From Roseivirga misakiensis (lineage in GTDB: Bacteria; Bacteroidota; Bacteroidia; Cytophagales; Cyclobacteriaceae): a stretch of 64,000 bases of DNA. Shown piece after piece: positions 1 through 9,387 of this stretch. The notes beneath the pieces were generated by a model. The model worked only from the letters and a program-made list of their open reading frames with translations. It did not search any database and was not told the origin of the DNA. The stretch spans positions 2,046,001-2,110,000 of the forward strand of contig NZ_MDGQ01000005.1 in assembly GCF_001747105.1 (NCBI RefSeq), given 5' to 3'. A program made the position numbers and the translations under genes. How positions within the stretch are numbered: position 1 is the first letter of the stretch; every line of letters starts with the position of its first letter.

Positions 1-47
1 AGCAGTGCCGGATTGGTCAGGTTTTCTGCTAATAAATTCAAGTTCAT
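1..47 (-). CDS. SbtA-like sodium-dependent bicarbonate permease, N-terminal fragment
   Basis: Only the first 15 codons lie in the window; the gene runs off the left edge. The reverse strand reads MNLNLLAENLTNPAL from an ATG at 47. The string ENLTNPAL close to the N-terminus resembles the start of the SbtA/DUF897 family of sodium-dependent bicarbonate transporters, inner-membrane proteins that import bicarbonate. The divergent LysR gene at 139 fits a regulator/transporter pair, as LysR proteins often control inorganic-carbon uptake genes. A near-match to the -7 motif lies at 73-80 on this strand (cATATTTG). The identification rests on 15 residues, so it is a recognition from the family start rather than a proven assignment. 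Confidence 0.55.
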   Translation of the reverse strand, partial: MNLNLLAENLTNPAL

Positions 48-138
48 AGATCAGTTATCGTTAAACTGAGCGCAAATATGATTGAGTTAATTCATATATT
101 TTTATTTATCTTTATTATAATATACATAAACATTATTT

Positions 139-1065
139 ATGAACTACACACTTCATCAACTCAATGTATTTCTTACTATTACCGAACTTGGTAGTGTTAC
201 GAAAGCAGCCGAAGCGCTACATTTAACCCAACCTGCGGTCTCGATTCAGCTCAAAAACTTACAAGATCAGTTTGAAATACCACTTACGGAAGTCGTTGGA
301 CGTCAGCTATATATAACTGATTTTGGTAAAGAAATCGCCCTCGCAAGTCAAAATATAATTAACGAGGTAGAGATCATCAATCAAAAGTTAATCACTTATC
401 AAGACCAGATCGCTGGTAAGCTAAAAGTGTCAGTTGTTTCCACTGGAAAGTATATCATGCCTTACTTTCTTACAGACTTTTTAAAGAAGAATCCTGGGGT
501 AGAATTAAAAATGGATGTCACGAATAAAGCCAGTGTTGTACGCAGTTTAGAAAAAAATGAAGTAGACTTTTCATTGGTGTCCATTCCACCCAGCACGCTA
601 GCCCTAGAACATATCACGCTGATGCAAAATAAGTTATTCCTAGTCGGGAATGCGTCAAGTGAACTGAAGGTCAATAAACCTTACAAATCCAACGTCTTAG
701 AGTCTATCGATTTGATCTTTCGAGAAACTGGTTCGGGTACTCGACAAACGATCGAAAAACATATTAATCAGCAGAATTTGACTGTAAAAAGGAAAATGGA
801 GCTTACTTCTAACGAAGCAGTAAAGCAAGCTGTGGTGGCAGGTCTTGGTCACTCCATAATGCCCCTAATCGGCATTAAAAATGAACTCGAACTAGGAGAT
901 CTAAAAATTATACCTGTAAAAGGCTTACCTATACAGTCGCAATGGCAACTCGTTTGGCTTAAAAACAAGAAGTTCTCCCCTGCCGCCAAAGCTTATCTAG
1001 ACTATTTGATTGAGCATAAAGATGAAATCATCACCAAGAAGTTTGAGTGGTATGAGAGCCCATAA
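139..1065 (+). CDS. LysR family transcriptional regulator
   Basis: A 308-residue DNA-binding regulator of the usual LysR length. Residues about 5-62 form the winged helix-turn-helix (FLTITELGSVTKAAEALHL, then TQPAVSIQLKNL), and residues about 90-295 form the periplasmic-binding-protein-like effector domain (the segment RETGSGTRQTIEKH is typical of the family). It is transcribed away from the SbtA-like gene across an AT-rich 91-base gap that would hold the shared operator. By analogy with CbbR/CmpR-type regulators it may sense a carbon metabolite and control the transporter; that is inference. The ATG at 139 aligns with the usual family start. No canonical TAnnTTTG box was seen upstream. Confidence 0.9.
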   Translation: MNYTLHQLNVFLTITELGSVTKAAEALHLTQPAVSIQLKNLQDQFEIPLTEVVGRQLYITDFGKEIALASQNIINEVEIINQKLITYQDQIAGKLKVSVVSTGKYIMPYFLTDFLKKNPGVELKMDVTNKASVVRSLEKNEVDFSLVSIPPSTLALEHITLMQNKLFLVGNASSELKVNKPYKSNVLESIDLIFRETGSGTRQTIEKHINQQNLTVKRKMELTSNEAVKQAVVAGLGHSIMPLIGIKNELELGDLKIIPVKGLPIQSQWQLVWLKNKKFSPAAKAYLDYLIEHKDEIITKKFEWYESP

Positions 1066-1130
1066 AACGGGATACCCAAACTAAAACGACTTCATTTTAT
1101 TTTGATCATAATGGATTAACATTAAAACCT

Positions 1131-1138
1131 TACCTTTG
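1131..1138 (+). promoter_or_regulatory. Bacteroidota -7 promoter motif for typA
   Basis: TACCTTTG matches the Bacteroidota -7 consensus TAnnTTTG exactly and lies 23 bases before the typA ATG. No TTG sits at the ideal 19-20 base spacing for the -33 element, so the upstream half is weak. Confidence 0.6.
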
Positions 1139-1161
1139 CGGCTTCAAATTAAGAAGCTCAA

Positions 1162-2964
1162 ATGCAAAGCATCAGAAATATTGCCATCATTGCCCATGTC
1201 GATCATGGTAAAACCACTTTAGTAGATAAGATTATTCATGCGTCTAAACTCTTCAGAGAAAATCAAGAGTCAGGCGACCTTATCCTAGATAACAACGATT
1301 TAGAGCGAGAAAGAGGAATTACCATTCTTTCTAAAAATGTTTCTGTCGTTTATAATGGGGTTAAAATCAACATTATTGACACTCCTGGTCACGCCGATTT
1401 TGGTGGTGAAGTAGAGCGTGTTTTAAAAATGGCCGATGGTGTGCTACTCTTAGTTGATGCTTTTGAGGGACCGATGCCACAAACCAGATTCGTGCTAAGC
1501 AAAGCTTTAGCGCTCGGCTTAACTCCTATTGTAGTGGTAAACAAGGTGGATAAAGAAAACTGTCGCCCTGACGAAGTTCATGAGCAAGTTTTTGATCTCA
1601 TGTTCAATCTTGACGCTACCGAAGAGCAACTGAACTTTGAAACGATATACGGTTCTTCTAAAAATGGATGGATGAGTGAAGATTGGCAGCAGCCGACTGA
1701 TAACATCACTCCTCTTTTAGATAAAATTGTAGAAGTAATTCCTGAGGCTCCTTCTCCTGAAGGAACTCCTCAATTTCAGGTTACTTCACTAGACTACTCC
1801 TCTTTCGTTGGTAGAATTGCCATTGGTAGAGTTTACCAAGGAAGTATTGAAGAGGGTAAATCAATGGGGCTTACCAAGGCTGATGGCAGTATGCAGCGGG
1901 TAAGAATCAAAGAGCTTCAGGTTTTTGAAGGCTTGGGTAGAAAGAAAGTTGAATCCGTAAAAGCAGGTGATCTTTGCGCGATCGTTGGTTTGGATAACTT
2001 CGAAATTGGCGATACACTCACAGATTTCGAAAATCCTCAACCACTAGAGCGACTAAGCATTGATGAGCCTACCATGAATATGCTTTTCACCATCAACAAC
2101 TCTCCAGGTTTTGGTAGTGAAGGTAAATTCGTAACCTCAAGACACTTGAGAGACCGTTTGATGAAGGAAACGGAAAAGAACTTAGCGCTCCGTGTAGAAC
2201 CTACAGATAGCGAAGATAAATTCTTAGTCTATGGACGAGGTATTCTTCATTTATCGGTATTGATAGAAACAATGAGACGCGAGGGCTATGAACTAATGGT
2301 TGGCCAACCGCAAGTGATCTATAAAGAAATAGACGGTCAAAAGTGTGAGCCTATCGAGACACTTGTGGTTGATGTACCTGAAAACGTCGCTGGAAAAGTA
2401 ATCGAGTTAGCCACTCAAAAGAAGGGTGAACTAAAGATCATGGAGCCAAAAGGTGACCAGCAACACCTAGAATTTGAAATCCCATCTAGAGGGTTAATTG
2501 GTTTAAGAAATAACGTACTGACTGCTACCGGCGGTGAAGCGGTTATGAACCACAGATTCTTAGATTATCAGCCATTTAAGGGTGAAATCAAGGGTAGAAA
2601 TAATGGTTCTTTAATCTCGATGGAAAATGGACCAGGTACACCGTATTCGATCGACAAGCTGCAAGACAGAGGAGTTTTCTTCGTACCTCCAGGTGAAAAC
2701 CTTTATACCGGGCAAGTGATTGGGGAACATTCTCGTGAAAATGACCTAGTTGTAAATGTGCAAAAAGGAAAGCAACTCACTAATATGAGGGCTTCTGGTT
2801 CGGACAACAACTCCAAGATCGCCCCACCAAGGGTATTCTCTTTGGAAGAGAGTATGGAATACATTCAAAAAGATGAGTATTTGGAAATCACTCCTTCTAG
2901 TATTCGAATGAGAAAGATTTTTCTAGACGAGCACACAAGAATGAAAATGGCTAAGACTTTATAG
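1162..2964 (+). CDS. typA: Ribosome-associated GTPase TypA/BipA
   Basis: A 600-residue translational GTPase of full family length. It binds ribosomes and assists 50S assembly and growth under stress or cold. Visible G motifs are AHVDHGKTT (G1, residues about 11-19), ERGITI (G2 region), [11 protein letters not shown] (G3) and NKVDK (G4). An EF-Tu-like domain II, EF-G-like domains III and V, and a BipA-specific C-terminal domain (residues about 480-600, including [10 protein letters not shown] and [13 protein letters not shown]) follow. The protein is cytoplasmic. The gene has its own TAnnTTTG promoter at 1131 and is followed after 40 bases by a lipoprotein gene on the same strand. Confidence 0.97.
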   Translation: MQSIRNIAIIAHVDHGKTTLVDKIIHASKLFRENQESGDLILDNNDLERERGITILSKNVSVVYNGVKINIIDTPGHADFGGEVERVLKMADGVLLLVDAFEGPMPQTRFVLSKALALGLTPIVVVNKVDKENCRPDEVHEQVFDLMFNLDATEEQLNFETIYGSSKNGWMSEDWQQPTDNITPLLDKIVEVIPEAPSPEGTPQFQVTSLDYSSFVGRIAIGRVYQGSIEEGKSMGLTKADGSMQRVRIKELQVFEGLGRKKVESVKAGDLCAIVGLDNFEIGDTLTDFENPQPLERLSIDEPTMNMLFTINNSPGFGSEGKFVTSRHLRDRLMKETEKNLALRVEPTDSEDKFLVYGRGILHLSVLIETMRREGYELMVGQPQVIYKEIDGQKCEPIETLVVDVPENVAGKVIELATQKKGELKIMEPKGDQQHLEFEIPSRGLIGLRNNVLTATGGEAVMNHRFLDYQPFKGEIKGRNNGSLISMENGPGTPYSIDKLQDRGVFFVPPGENLYTGQVIGEHSRENDLVVNVQKGKQLTNMRASGSDNNSKIAPPRVFSLEESMEYIQKDEYLEITPSSIRMRKIFLDEHTRMKMAKTL

Positions 2965-3004
2965 CCATTACAACTTTTTGGAAAGTAAAAGGGTCAGTGT
3001 AGGT

Positions 3005-3481
3005 ATGAAGAAGATACTAGCGCTGACCTTTTTATTTTATTTAGTCATTAGCGGATGCGAAAACGAAAACCTACCTATTGATTCAGAATACCTTCTTTTC
3101 GGAAATTTTTATGGCCATTGCCAAGGCGACTGTTTCAATGCTTTTCAGGTAGATAACGAAAAAGTTCAATCTGACGATGCTGATGGACATTTCACTTTTG
3201 ATCAATATCAATTCGAGTCTACTAGAACTTTAGACAAATCTGCGTTCAGCGAAGCACGATCATTACTCAAACAAATTCCTTCTGAGTTGATCACTTCGGA
3301 AATTGAAAGTTATGGCTGCCCCGATTGCGCGGATCAAGGTGGATATTTTATGATTTTCGAAACGGATAACGAAAAACAAATGATCATTATCGATACGGCA
3401 GACACCAATGATCAATCGGAAGATATCATCCGTTTCAAAAACTTAATGAGCGCATTTATAGAAAAACATAGAGACCAGTAA
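3005..3481 (+). CDS. Small predicted lipoprotein, function unknown
   Basis: I do not recognise the family. The ATG at 3005 gives 158 residues beginning MKKILALTFLFYLVISGCEN, a typical lipoprotein signal with a lipobox ending at Cys18; a TTG at 2978 would add nine polar residues in front of it and is unlikely. The mature part has a CQGDCF motif and, later, a CPDCADQGG motif, so four cysteines could form disulphides or a metal site. It is acidic. It follows typA by 40 bases and may be read through from it. Its stop codon abuts the stop codon of the convergent phytase gene, with no bases between. Confidence 0.75.
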   Translation: MKKILALTFLFYLVISGCENENLPIDSEYLLFGNFYGHCQGDCFNAFQVDNEKVQSDDADGHFTFDQYQFESTRTLDKSAFSEARSLLKQIPSELITSEIESYGCPDCADQGGYFMIFETDNEKQMIIIDTADTNDQSEDIIRFKNLMSAFIEKHRDQ

Positions 3482-4540
3482 TTACTGATCTCTTATGTCC
3501 AATATATCCTCCACTCTGTAATATTGAAAGGTTTTGTTGTCTGACATGGCCACGAAAATTCCTTTTTTAAAGGTATCGTTAAAGGCGACATTACTAATTT
3601 CCGAACCGTCGCTTTCGCGCGTAGAAACCTTCACAACTTTAACCAGTTCGTGCTGATGTTTATCACCAACCGATCCTTCTCTTTTAAAAACATGAAAGGC
3701 ATTGGCTTGCTGATCAGAGACTAGAATAAACCCACTTCCATTTCCTGTATCATAAATGGATATCCCTTCGTGATCATCTCGAAAACCCGTTGTGGCAAAC
3801 AAGGCCAATTCTTCATTGCCTTTTTCAGGGTCTGCATAGTATTTTCTCACTCCTACACCTTCATCTGAATAATAAATGTATCCAAGCTCATGATCTACAG
3901 CTATGGCTTCAATTTCCTTTATGCCACTATACTTCCCGAACTTTCGGACAAGCGTAGCAGTAACATCTCCCATATCGTTGAGGCCCAGTTTGTATTGCCA
4001 TAAGTAAGTGCCATCAGTTGGGCCAGTTTTTCTCCCCATAATCACAAAGACAGCATTGTCACTAGGCCTTTTATAGAGTGCAATCCCCATTAAGTCTCTG
4101 TGTTCTAGCGCTGTTTCACCAACATACACTGGTATTCCTCCACCATCTATTGGTTTCATATCAGGCAGTGAAAAAACTCTTAATTTATGGGTTAAACGCT
4201 CCCCTGTTACGGCAAAGTCCAATGTATCATTGGCAAAGACAGCACCTTGAACTAAGTCAACATTATTTGGTCTCTTGAGTCCACTTACCGTCTTATTTTT
4301 AATGATCTTTCCATCCAAATCAAAGACGAAAAGTGCGCCGTCTTCATTCTTGTCCGTACCAATAATTAGACTTTTGGATGGATCTTCCTTATTCACCCAG
4401 ATCGCTGGATCATCAGTATCGTAGTTTACGGGTTCAGTTACCACAACTGGTTTCACCCTATCAACGTCAATTTGCGAATTGCCACAGGCGGCGAGTAATA
4501 CCACCGCTAGCAATGAAAAAATATATGTTATGTTTTTCAT
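3482..4540 (-). CDS. Beta-propeller phytase (3-phytase) lipoprotein
   Basis: A 352-residue protein of the BPP (alkaline, calcium-dependent) phytase family, which removes phosphate from phytate. The N-terminus has a lipoprotein signal with lipobox LLAACG, so the enzyme is probably anchored in the outer membrane. Family landmarks are DTDDPAIWVN, GTDKNEDGALFVFDLDGK, the RPNNVD segment, and EAIAVDHELGYIYYSDEGVG followed by DDHEGISIY. Length is about that of other BPP phytases plus the signal. It lies 58 bases downstream of a TonB-dependent receptor on the same strand, a pairing reported for BPP phytases in other Gram-negative bacteria. Substrate specificity (phytate or other phosphate esters) cannot be read from the sequence. 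Confidence 0.9.
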   Translation of the reverse strand: MKNITYIFSLLAVVLLAACGNSQIDVDRVKPVVVTEPVNYDTDDPAIWVNKEDPSKSLIIGTDKNEDGALFVFDLDGKIIKNKTVSGLKRPNNVDLVQGAVFANDTLDFAVTGERLTHKLRVFSLPDMKPIDGGGIPVYVGETALEHRDLMGIALYKRPSDNAVFVIMGRKTGPTDGTYLWQYKLGLNDMGDVTATLVRKFGKYSGIKEIEAIAVDHELGYIYYSDEGVGVRKYYADPEKGNEELALFATTGFRDDHEGISIYDTGNGSGFILVSDQQANAFHVFKREGSVGDKHQHELVKVVKVSTRESDGSEISNVAFNDTFKKGIFVAMSDNKTFQYYRVEDILDIRDQ

Positions 4541-4548
4541 AAATAGTA

Positions 4549-4579
4549 AAATGGAGGCAGCACAACACCACCTCCATTT
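4549..4579 (-). promoter_or_regulatory. Hairpin between receptor and phytase genes
   Basis: A 9-base-pair inverted repeat (AAATGGAGG ... CCTCCATTT) with a 13-base loop lies in the 58-base gap between the TonB receptor stop and the phytase start. On the minus strand it is followed by TTTTAC only, a poor U-tract. It could be a partial terminator or mRNA-stabilising stem that sets different receptor and enzyme levels; this is inference. Confidence 0.4.
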
Positions 4580-4598
4580 AGTTTGAGCAAATTAATTT

Positions 4599-7364
4599 CT
4601 AATTAAATAGGTCGAATTTCAGACCAGCATTGAAACGTGCGTTATAAAATTCTCGCTGCATAGTTCTTGATCTCACCCCTTGGTAGTATCTCAATTCTTG
4701 GTTGGTGATGTTATTCACCTCGAAGAAGAATCTCCAGTTAGGTTTAAAGGCATATGAACCATTGATATCTAAGAAAGTCTGCTTATCGTAAAACCTATCT
4801 TCGAAAGCATCTCCACCTAATTCATCGATATAGTCACTTGTGTAGTTAAGTGAAGCTCTCAACACGAGTTTATCAGTTTCATAAGAAAGTGATGCGTTGA
4901 ACATGTTTTCAGCAGTACCCGGTAACGAAAGATCATCTGCTTCTCTACCTTGAATACCAGTCGTATTAGATTGAGTATATGTATAGTTCAGATAGATACC
5001 CAGACCTTTCCAAATTTGACGCTGTAAAGACAATTCTAAGCCGTAAATCTCAGCTGTTCCACCATTTTGGAATGTAGTAAACTCTAAGTCATTTCCGAAT
5101 TGCGGATCGTTGAAACCCTCTTGGACTTGCTCGTAAATAAAATTATCAACGTCCTTATAGAATACTCCTCCAGATACGATACCGATATTCTGGAAGTAGT
5201 TCTCATACATTAAATCAAAGTTTGTAGAAGTAGCTGCCTCCAAATTTGGATTACCTCTTACTAGTTCTTCGTCATCAGGGCTAAACTCTGCATAAGGCAC
5301 TAAGTCAAAGTAATTTGGTCTAGCGATCGTGTTTGTATAGGCAAACCTTAAAACTGAATACTCAGAGAAATTATAGTTTAAGTGAATACCAGGCATAAAG
5401 TTAGAGTAGTTCTGAGATGCCGTTTCTTGCGTAAACGTATCGTTATCTACGTCTAACAAGAAACCAGTGTAGTCAATGCTAGTCGATTCTAAACGCAATC
5501 CTATAATACCAGAAAGCTTATCGTTCAATTGTACATCTGCCATGGCGTAAACACTAAAAATGTCCTCGTCAGCATCATAATTACCCGGTAGGTACTCTCC
5601 TATTTCGTCAGATTCGTCGAACAGTGAGGAATTTCTAAGGTCTAAACCACCTAAGAACTCGGGCGTCACGAAAGATCCAATTCTATACTGACTACCCGCC
5701 AAATAATCTGGATCAGAGAAATTCCTGTTTGGTACGCTACCTAAAGTCGCTCCAAAAGCATTCTCATCGACAGGCTCGTAAGAGAAGAATGAATTTGTTC
5801 TTACCTTATTCTTTGTTCTTAATCTAGTACCAAACTTCAAAATGGTGTTATCAGAGGCTGGCAATGTAAAATCGATACGGCTGTTAAAATCCTCGTCATA
5901 AGTGTCTTGGAATTCTTCAGTGATCTCATTTAAACCAATATTGAAGTTATCTGCTGGGTTAGCTAAAAGTGCTAGTGGAAATCCAGGATCTCTTAAGTCT
6001 AAATTTACCGTTTGGCCACTTTCTCTGTAGCTGATATATCGCTCATTCGGTCTTTTTTCAGAAGCACGAGCGTAAGAAGTAGACCATGTTAATTTCAACT
6101 TGTCAAACTGGTGCTCACCTTTTAGTGTGACATTTCTATTTCGTTGATCTTCAAGTCTTCTGTTATCGACTCTATCACTATTAATACCACCTTTAGTTTG
6201 GAATTCTACACGAGCCGGAAGTGTCCATTGATTTGTACCTGTAAGAATTTGGTCGCCATCATCGAAAGCATCGTCAATTTGAGACACTCTCATTCTGTAC
6301 CTATTCTCCCAATCGTCTCTCCAGTTATAGACTCCTGATAGAAATATTTTGTTGTTCTTGTTGATTTCGTAGTCTAGCGCCAGATTAAAACTTCTTCGGA
6401 TTCTTTGTACTCGATATTCTCTGATATCAAATTCCTCGATCAACGCTTCTCCATTGTCACCTTCGAACCAAACCGCTTCCACATTGTCAGAACCAAAGTC
6501 ATGGTTATTGTAACTGGCTGAAAAAAGAGCACCTAGTTTTCCATCTGCAAATCGATCTGAAACGATCACACTACCAGTCCAAATCGGTTGATTTGATAGG
6601 AAGTTGTAACCTGAAGCTACCGTTCCAGAAACACGTCTCCCTGTAGGCGCCGATCTTGTAATTAAGTTTACAGAACCACCAATAGCGTCAGCATCCATGT
6701 CTGGTAATACTGCTTTATTCACTTGAATAGTTTGGATCAAATCCGAAGGAATTAAATCCAACTGTATGTTTCGGTTATCACCTTCTGCAGATGGAACCCT
6801 TTCACCATTGAGCATAACAGAATTCAATTGAGGTGCTAGTCCACGCACAATTATATTCCTTGCCTCTCCTTGATCATTTTGGATGGTAATACCCGGAATT
6901 CTTTTTAAAGCATCTCCAATATTAGCATCTGGGAAACGACCAATTTGATCTGCCGCTACCACATTAGTGATGTTAGGGTTAGTTCTTTGTTGGTTTAACG
7001 CTTTCGCTTGTCCTTTCAATCGATCACCTAATACGATAACCTCTCCACCAGCGCCAAATCCTGGCTCCATTTTTACATTTACAACAGTAGTTTCATTGGC
7101 TGTAACGGTGATCGTCTGTTCTACCTTCTTATACCCTATAAAACTAATTGTTGCTTTATGTGAACCAACTGGTACTTCCACTAGTGTAAAGTATCCATTG
7201 TCGTTCGTTGGTATTCCTTTATCAATGGCCTCTATCATGATGCTCGCACCAGGAAGTGGTAGGCCAAGTTCGTCTGTAATTCTTCCGCTTACTATGCCTG
7301 TTTGAGCCATAGACATGTTCATCAGAAAGCATGCGGTTAAACAAATAAGTAATAGTTTTTTCAT
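4599..7364 (-). CDS. TonB-dependent outer-membrane receptor
   Basis: A 921-residue active-transport receptor. Residues 1-20 are a signal peptide; about 24-104 form a carboxypeptidase-regulatory-like beta-sandwich (GIVSGRITDELGLPLPGASI); about 130-245 form the plug (RFPDANIGDALKRIPGI, VRGLAPQLNSVMLNGERVP, PDMDADAIGGSVNLITR); the rest is the beta-barrel ending in alternating aromatic strands. The plug wording matches the Xanthomonas/Caulobacter-type receptor group rather than a SusC with SusD partner, and no SusD gene is nearby. The phytase downstream suggests transport of phytate, inositol phosphates or released products, but the ligand is inferred from context only. Confidence 0.92.
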   Translation of the reverse strand: MKKLLLICLTACFLMNMSMAQTGIVSGRITDELGLPLPGASIMIEAIDKGIPTNDNGYFTLVEVPVGSHKATISFIGYKKVEQTITVTANETTVVNVKMEPGFGAGGEVIVLGDRLKGQAKALNQQRTNPNITNVVAADQIGRFPDANIGDALKRIPGITIQNDQGEARNIIVRGLAPQLNSVMLNGERVPSAEGDNRNIQLDLIPSDLIQTIQVNKAVLPDMDADAIGGSVNLITRSAPTGRRVSGTVASGYNFLSNQPIWTGSVIVSDRFADGKLGALFSASYNNHDFGSDNVEAVWFEGDNGEALIEEFDIREYRVQRIRRSFNLALDYEINKNNKIFLSGVYNWRDDWENRYRMRVSQIDDAFDDGDQILTGTNQWTLPARVEFQTKGGINSDRVDNRRLEDQRNRNVTLKGEHQFDKLKLTWSTSYARASEKRPNERYISYRESGQTVNLDLRDPGFPLALLANPADNFNIGLNEITEEFQDTYDEDFNSRIDFTLPASDNTILKFGTRLRTKNKVRTNSFFSYEPVDENAFGATLGSVPNRNFSDPDYLAGSQYRIGSFVTPEFLGGLDLRNSSLFDESDEIGEYLPGNYDADEDIFSVYAMADVQLNDKLSGIIGLRLESTSIDYTGFLLDVDNDTFTQETASQNYSNFMPGIHLNYNFSEYSVLRFAYTNTIARPNYFDLVPYAEFSPDDEELVRGNPNLEAATSTNFDLMYENYFQNIGIVSGGVFYKDVDNFIYEQVQEGFNDPQFGNDLEFTTFQNGGTAEIYGLELSLQRQIWKGLGIYLNYTYTQSNTTGIQGREADDLSLPGTAENMFNASLSYETDKLVLRASLNYTSDYIDELGGDAFEDRFYDKQTFLDINGSYAFKPNWRFFFEVNNITNQELRYYQGVRSRTMQREFYNARFNAGLKFDLFN

Positions 7365-7564
7365 CTTTTTTTGATTGCTTGATTAGCTTGTTGAGTTTCT
7401 CGCATCAAGGTGAGCAACCAAGAAAAACTGGGCATTTCTAGAAGGTTAATTTAATGCGAATGTTTGTACAGAAAACGTTAACAAAGCAGATACAAAAAAT
7501 CATATCTCACTGTATTTCATGTGTTTACATCAGAATAAAATGTTAGCAATTAGGGCAACATTTA

Positions 7565-9259
7565 CTAAAAATCAACCAAGAAATCTTTGAGCTTCTGCTC
7601 ACTTCGAGGATTAATCTTCTTTCTTAATCGGTATCTGGAAATTCTAAGACTATCCGTCGTTACTCCCATGATGGCAGCGATATCTTTTGAGGCTAATCGC
7701 AACCTTGTTAATGAACACAGTTTGATTTCGGTGGGCGTAAGGTTTGGATACTTTTGTTGTATCCTGTCCAAGAAGTCAACATGAACCTGGTCAAATCTTC
7801 TTTGAAATTCTTCCCATTCCTTATCGAATTGAAAACTCTGATCGATTGAACCGCATAGCTTTGTCAGCGCTGATTTTTTAAGGCGCGTTTCTTTCTCTAA
7901 GCTTTTAAGCTGCATTCTCAAATCGTTGAGTAAACGATTCTTTTGAATGATGTGAAGGGTTTTTGTTGTTAGGTCTTGACTTCGTGCCTCTAATTCATGG
8001 TGAAACTGCTCTTCTTTGAGTCTTTTATTTTCCAGCGCAGTTTCCAATGCCTTTTGCTGCAACTCAATATTCTTTAGTTTTTCCACATCCAAGGCTTTAG
8101 ATGCTTTATGGGCCAGATTCTCTTTTCTCCTACTTTTTCTTTCTTGATAGAGCAATAGAATGGTGAATATTGCTAATCCTATTGCGCCGAAGAGTAAAAA
8201 GTTAGACACCTGTTTTTCAGCACGCTGCTTACTTTCAAGTATGGCTATTTCATTGTCCTTTTCTTGTGTCTCATAGAGTGTTTCGAAATTGGCGATTTGA
8301 TTGGCGATCTGACCCGAAAAAAGTGATTCTTGCAATTCGTAAACACTGTCCTGATACGCATAAGCCTTGGATAGGTCACCTAATAGATTGTACGACTTGG
8401 ATAAGTCTCTGAAAGCGCTTCGAATCTGGTAGGTTAAATCCATTTCCTTGGCAAGAACCAAGGCTTTTTTGGTAAAAAACAGACCCGAATCATAAGATTG
8501 CCGTTTTCTAAATATATCGCCGATATCATTTAAGGAAACCACCAAAGCCGCGTAATTTCCGGTGACTGAATCGTATTTAGCCGCCTTATAAAAGTACTCA
8601 TGGGCCAAACGATATTGGCTCAAGTCTTCATATATACTCCCAATGTTCCCGTTTACAAACGCTAGCCCACGTGGATCATTTAACGCTTGGTATAAATCCA
8701 ATGCTGCTTTTTGATAGAAAAAGGCACTATCATAATCACTCTTCTTTTCGAAATAATGACCAATGCTAGCAAAAGTTTCTGCAATACTGGCTTGGTGCTC
8801 GTCAACTGAAAATTTAGAAAGCGCTTTTTTGAAATAGATTAGCGCCTTATTATTCGACTTGGACATCTCATAGGCCAAACCGAGCGCAAGAAGTGTTCTT
8901 GCCTCCTCTCCAACATTCCTCGCTTTTTCAAAGGCTTTTAAAGCGTCGTAGAAGTATTTAATTGCCTGATCGTAAGCTCCTTGTAGGTAGAAGACATGAC
9001 CGATAGATCTTTGAGCTAAGGCCGCCTGCACGGGATCATTAAAAATTGATCGGTCTAGTGCTTTTTTCGCATAAAGAAATGATGAGTCTGGTGAGACATC
9101 TGCGTAGTACTGACTGAGCGCATTGTAGATTCGTGTCTTTTGCCTATCGGACTTTGCAGATTTTAAATTAGCGTGAAGGCCCACCAAATTAGGCTCTTGC
9201 GATGCCAATGTTTTGACAAAGACAAGCAGGCTTAACATAAGTAGAATAGAGCACCTCAC
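7565..9259 (-). CDS. Membrane-anchored TPR protein with C-terminal helix-turn-helix
   Basis: A 564-residue candidate one-component regulator. Residues about 1-20 are a signal peptide or membrane anchor; about 25-330 hold tetratricopeptide repeats (units such as AIKYFYDALKAFEKARN and ALIYFKKALSKF); about 353-371 is a transmembrane helix; about 375-480 is a coiled coil; about 505-555 is a LuxR/GerE-like DNA-binding region (LTPTEIKLCSLTRL, ASKDIAAIMGVTTDSLRISR). This domain order is common in Bacteroidota and lets an extracytoplasmic TPR sensor reach DNA directly. It lies 200 bases upstream of the receptor/phytase pair on the same strand and is a candidate regulator of it (inference). Confidence 0.85.
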   Translation of the reverse strand: MRCSILLMLSLLVFVKTLASQEPNLVGLHANLKSAKSDRQKTRIYNALSQYYADVSPDSSFLYAKKALDRSIFNDPVQAALAQRSIGHVFYLQGAYDQAIKYFYDALKAFEKARNVGEEARTLLALGLAYEMSKSNNKALIYFKKALSKFSVDEHQASIAETFASIGHYFEKKSDYDSAFFYQKAALDLYQALNDPRGLAFVNGNIGSIYEDLSQYRLAHEYFYKAAKYDSVTGNYAALVVSLNDIGDIFRKRQSYDSGLFFTKKALVLAKEMDLTYQIRSAFRDLSKSYNLLGDLSKAYAYQDSVYELQESLFSGQIANQIANFETLYETQEKDNEIAILESKQRAEKQVSNFLLFGAIGLAIFTILLLYQERKSRRKENLAHKASKALDVEKLKNIELQQKALETALENKRLKEEQFHHELEARSQDLTTKTLHIIQKNRLLNDLRMQLKSLEKETRLKKSALTKLCGSIDQSFQFDKEWEEFQRRFDQVHVDFLDRIQQKYPNLTPTEIKLCSLTRLRLASKDIAAIMGVTTDSLRISRYRLRKKINPRSEQKLKDFLVDF

Positions 9260-9364
9260 TCTACAAGTCTACCTAACTAATGTTACCTGATTAATTGCTA
9301 GAATTGAAGTTTATGTGAACTTTTAGAACTCCGTCCGCTTCAATTTCCGCTTCGCTTTCCAATA

Positions 9365-9384
9365 GCCCCAAAGTAATTTGGGGC
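9365..9384 (-). terminator. Possible terminator after the SDR gene
   Basis: An 8-base-pair stem GCCCCAAA / TTTGGGGC with a GTAA loop lies 3 bases beyond the SDR stop codon. It lacks a clear U-tract on the minus strand (CTATTGGAAAG follows), so termination is likely but not certain. Confidence 0.45.
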
Positions 9385-9387
9385 CTA

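Noticed and set aside
2978-3004. TTG start of the small lipoprotein gene
   Set aside because: It places nine polar residues before an otherwise perfect lipoprotein signal starting at the ATG at 3005.
6967-7305. A 112-codon open frame on the plus strand
   Set aside because: It lies antisense inside the first part of the TonB receptor gene, whose domains are unmistakable, and its translation is compositionally odd with no start signal.
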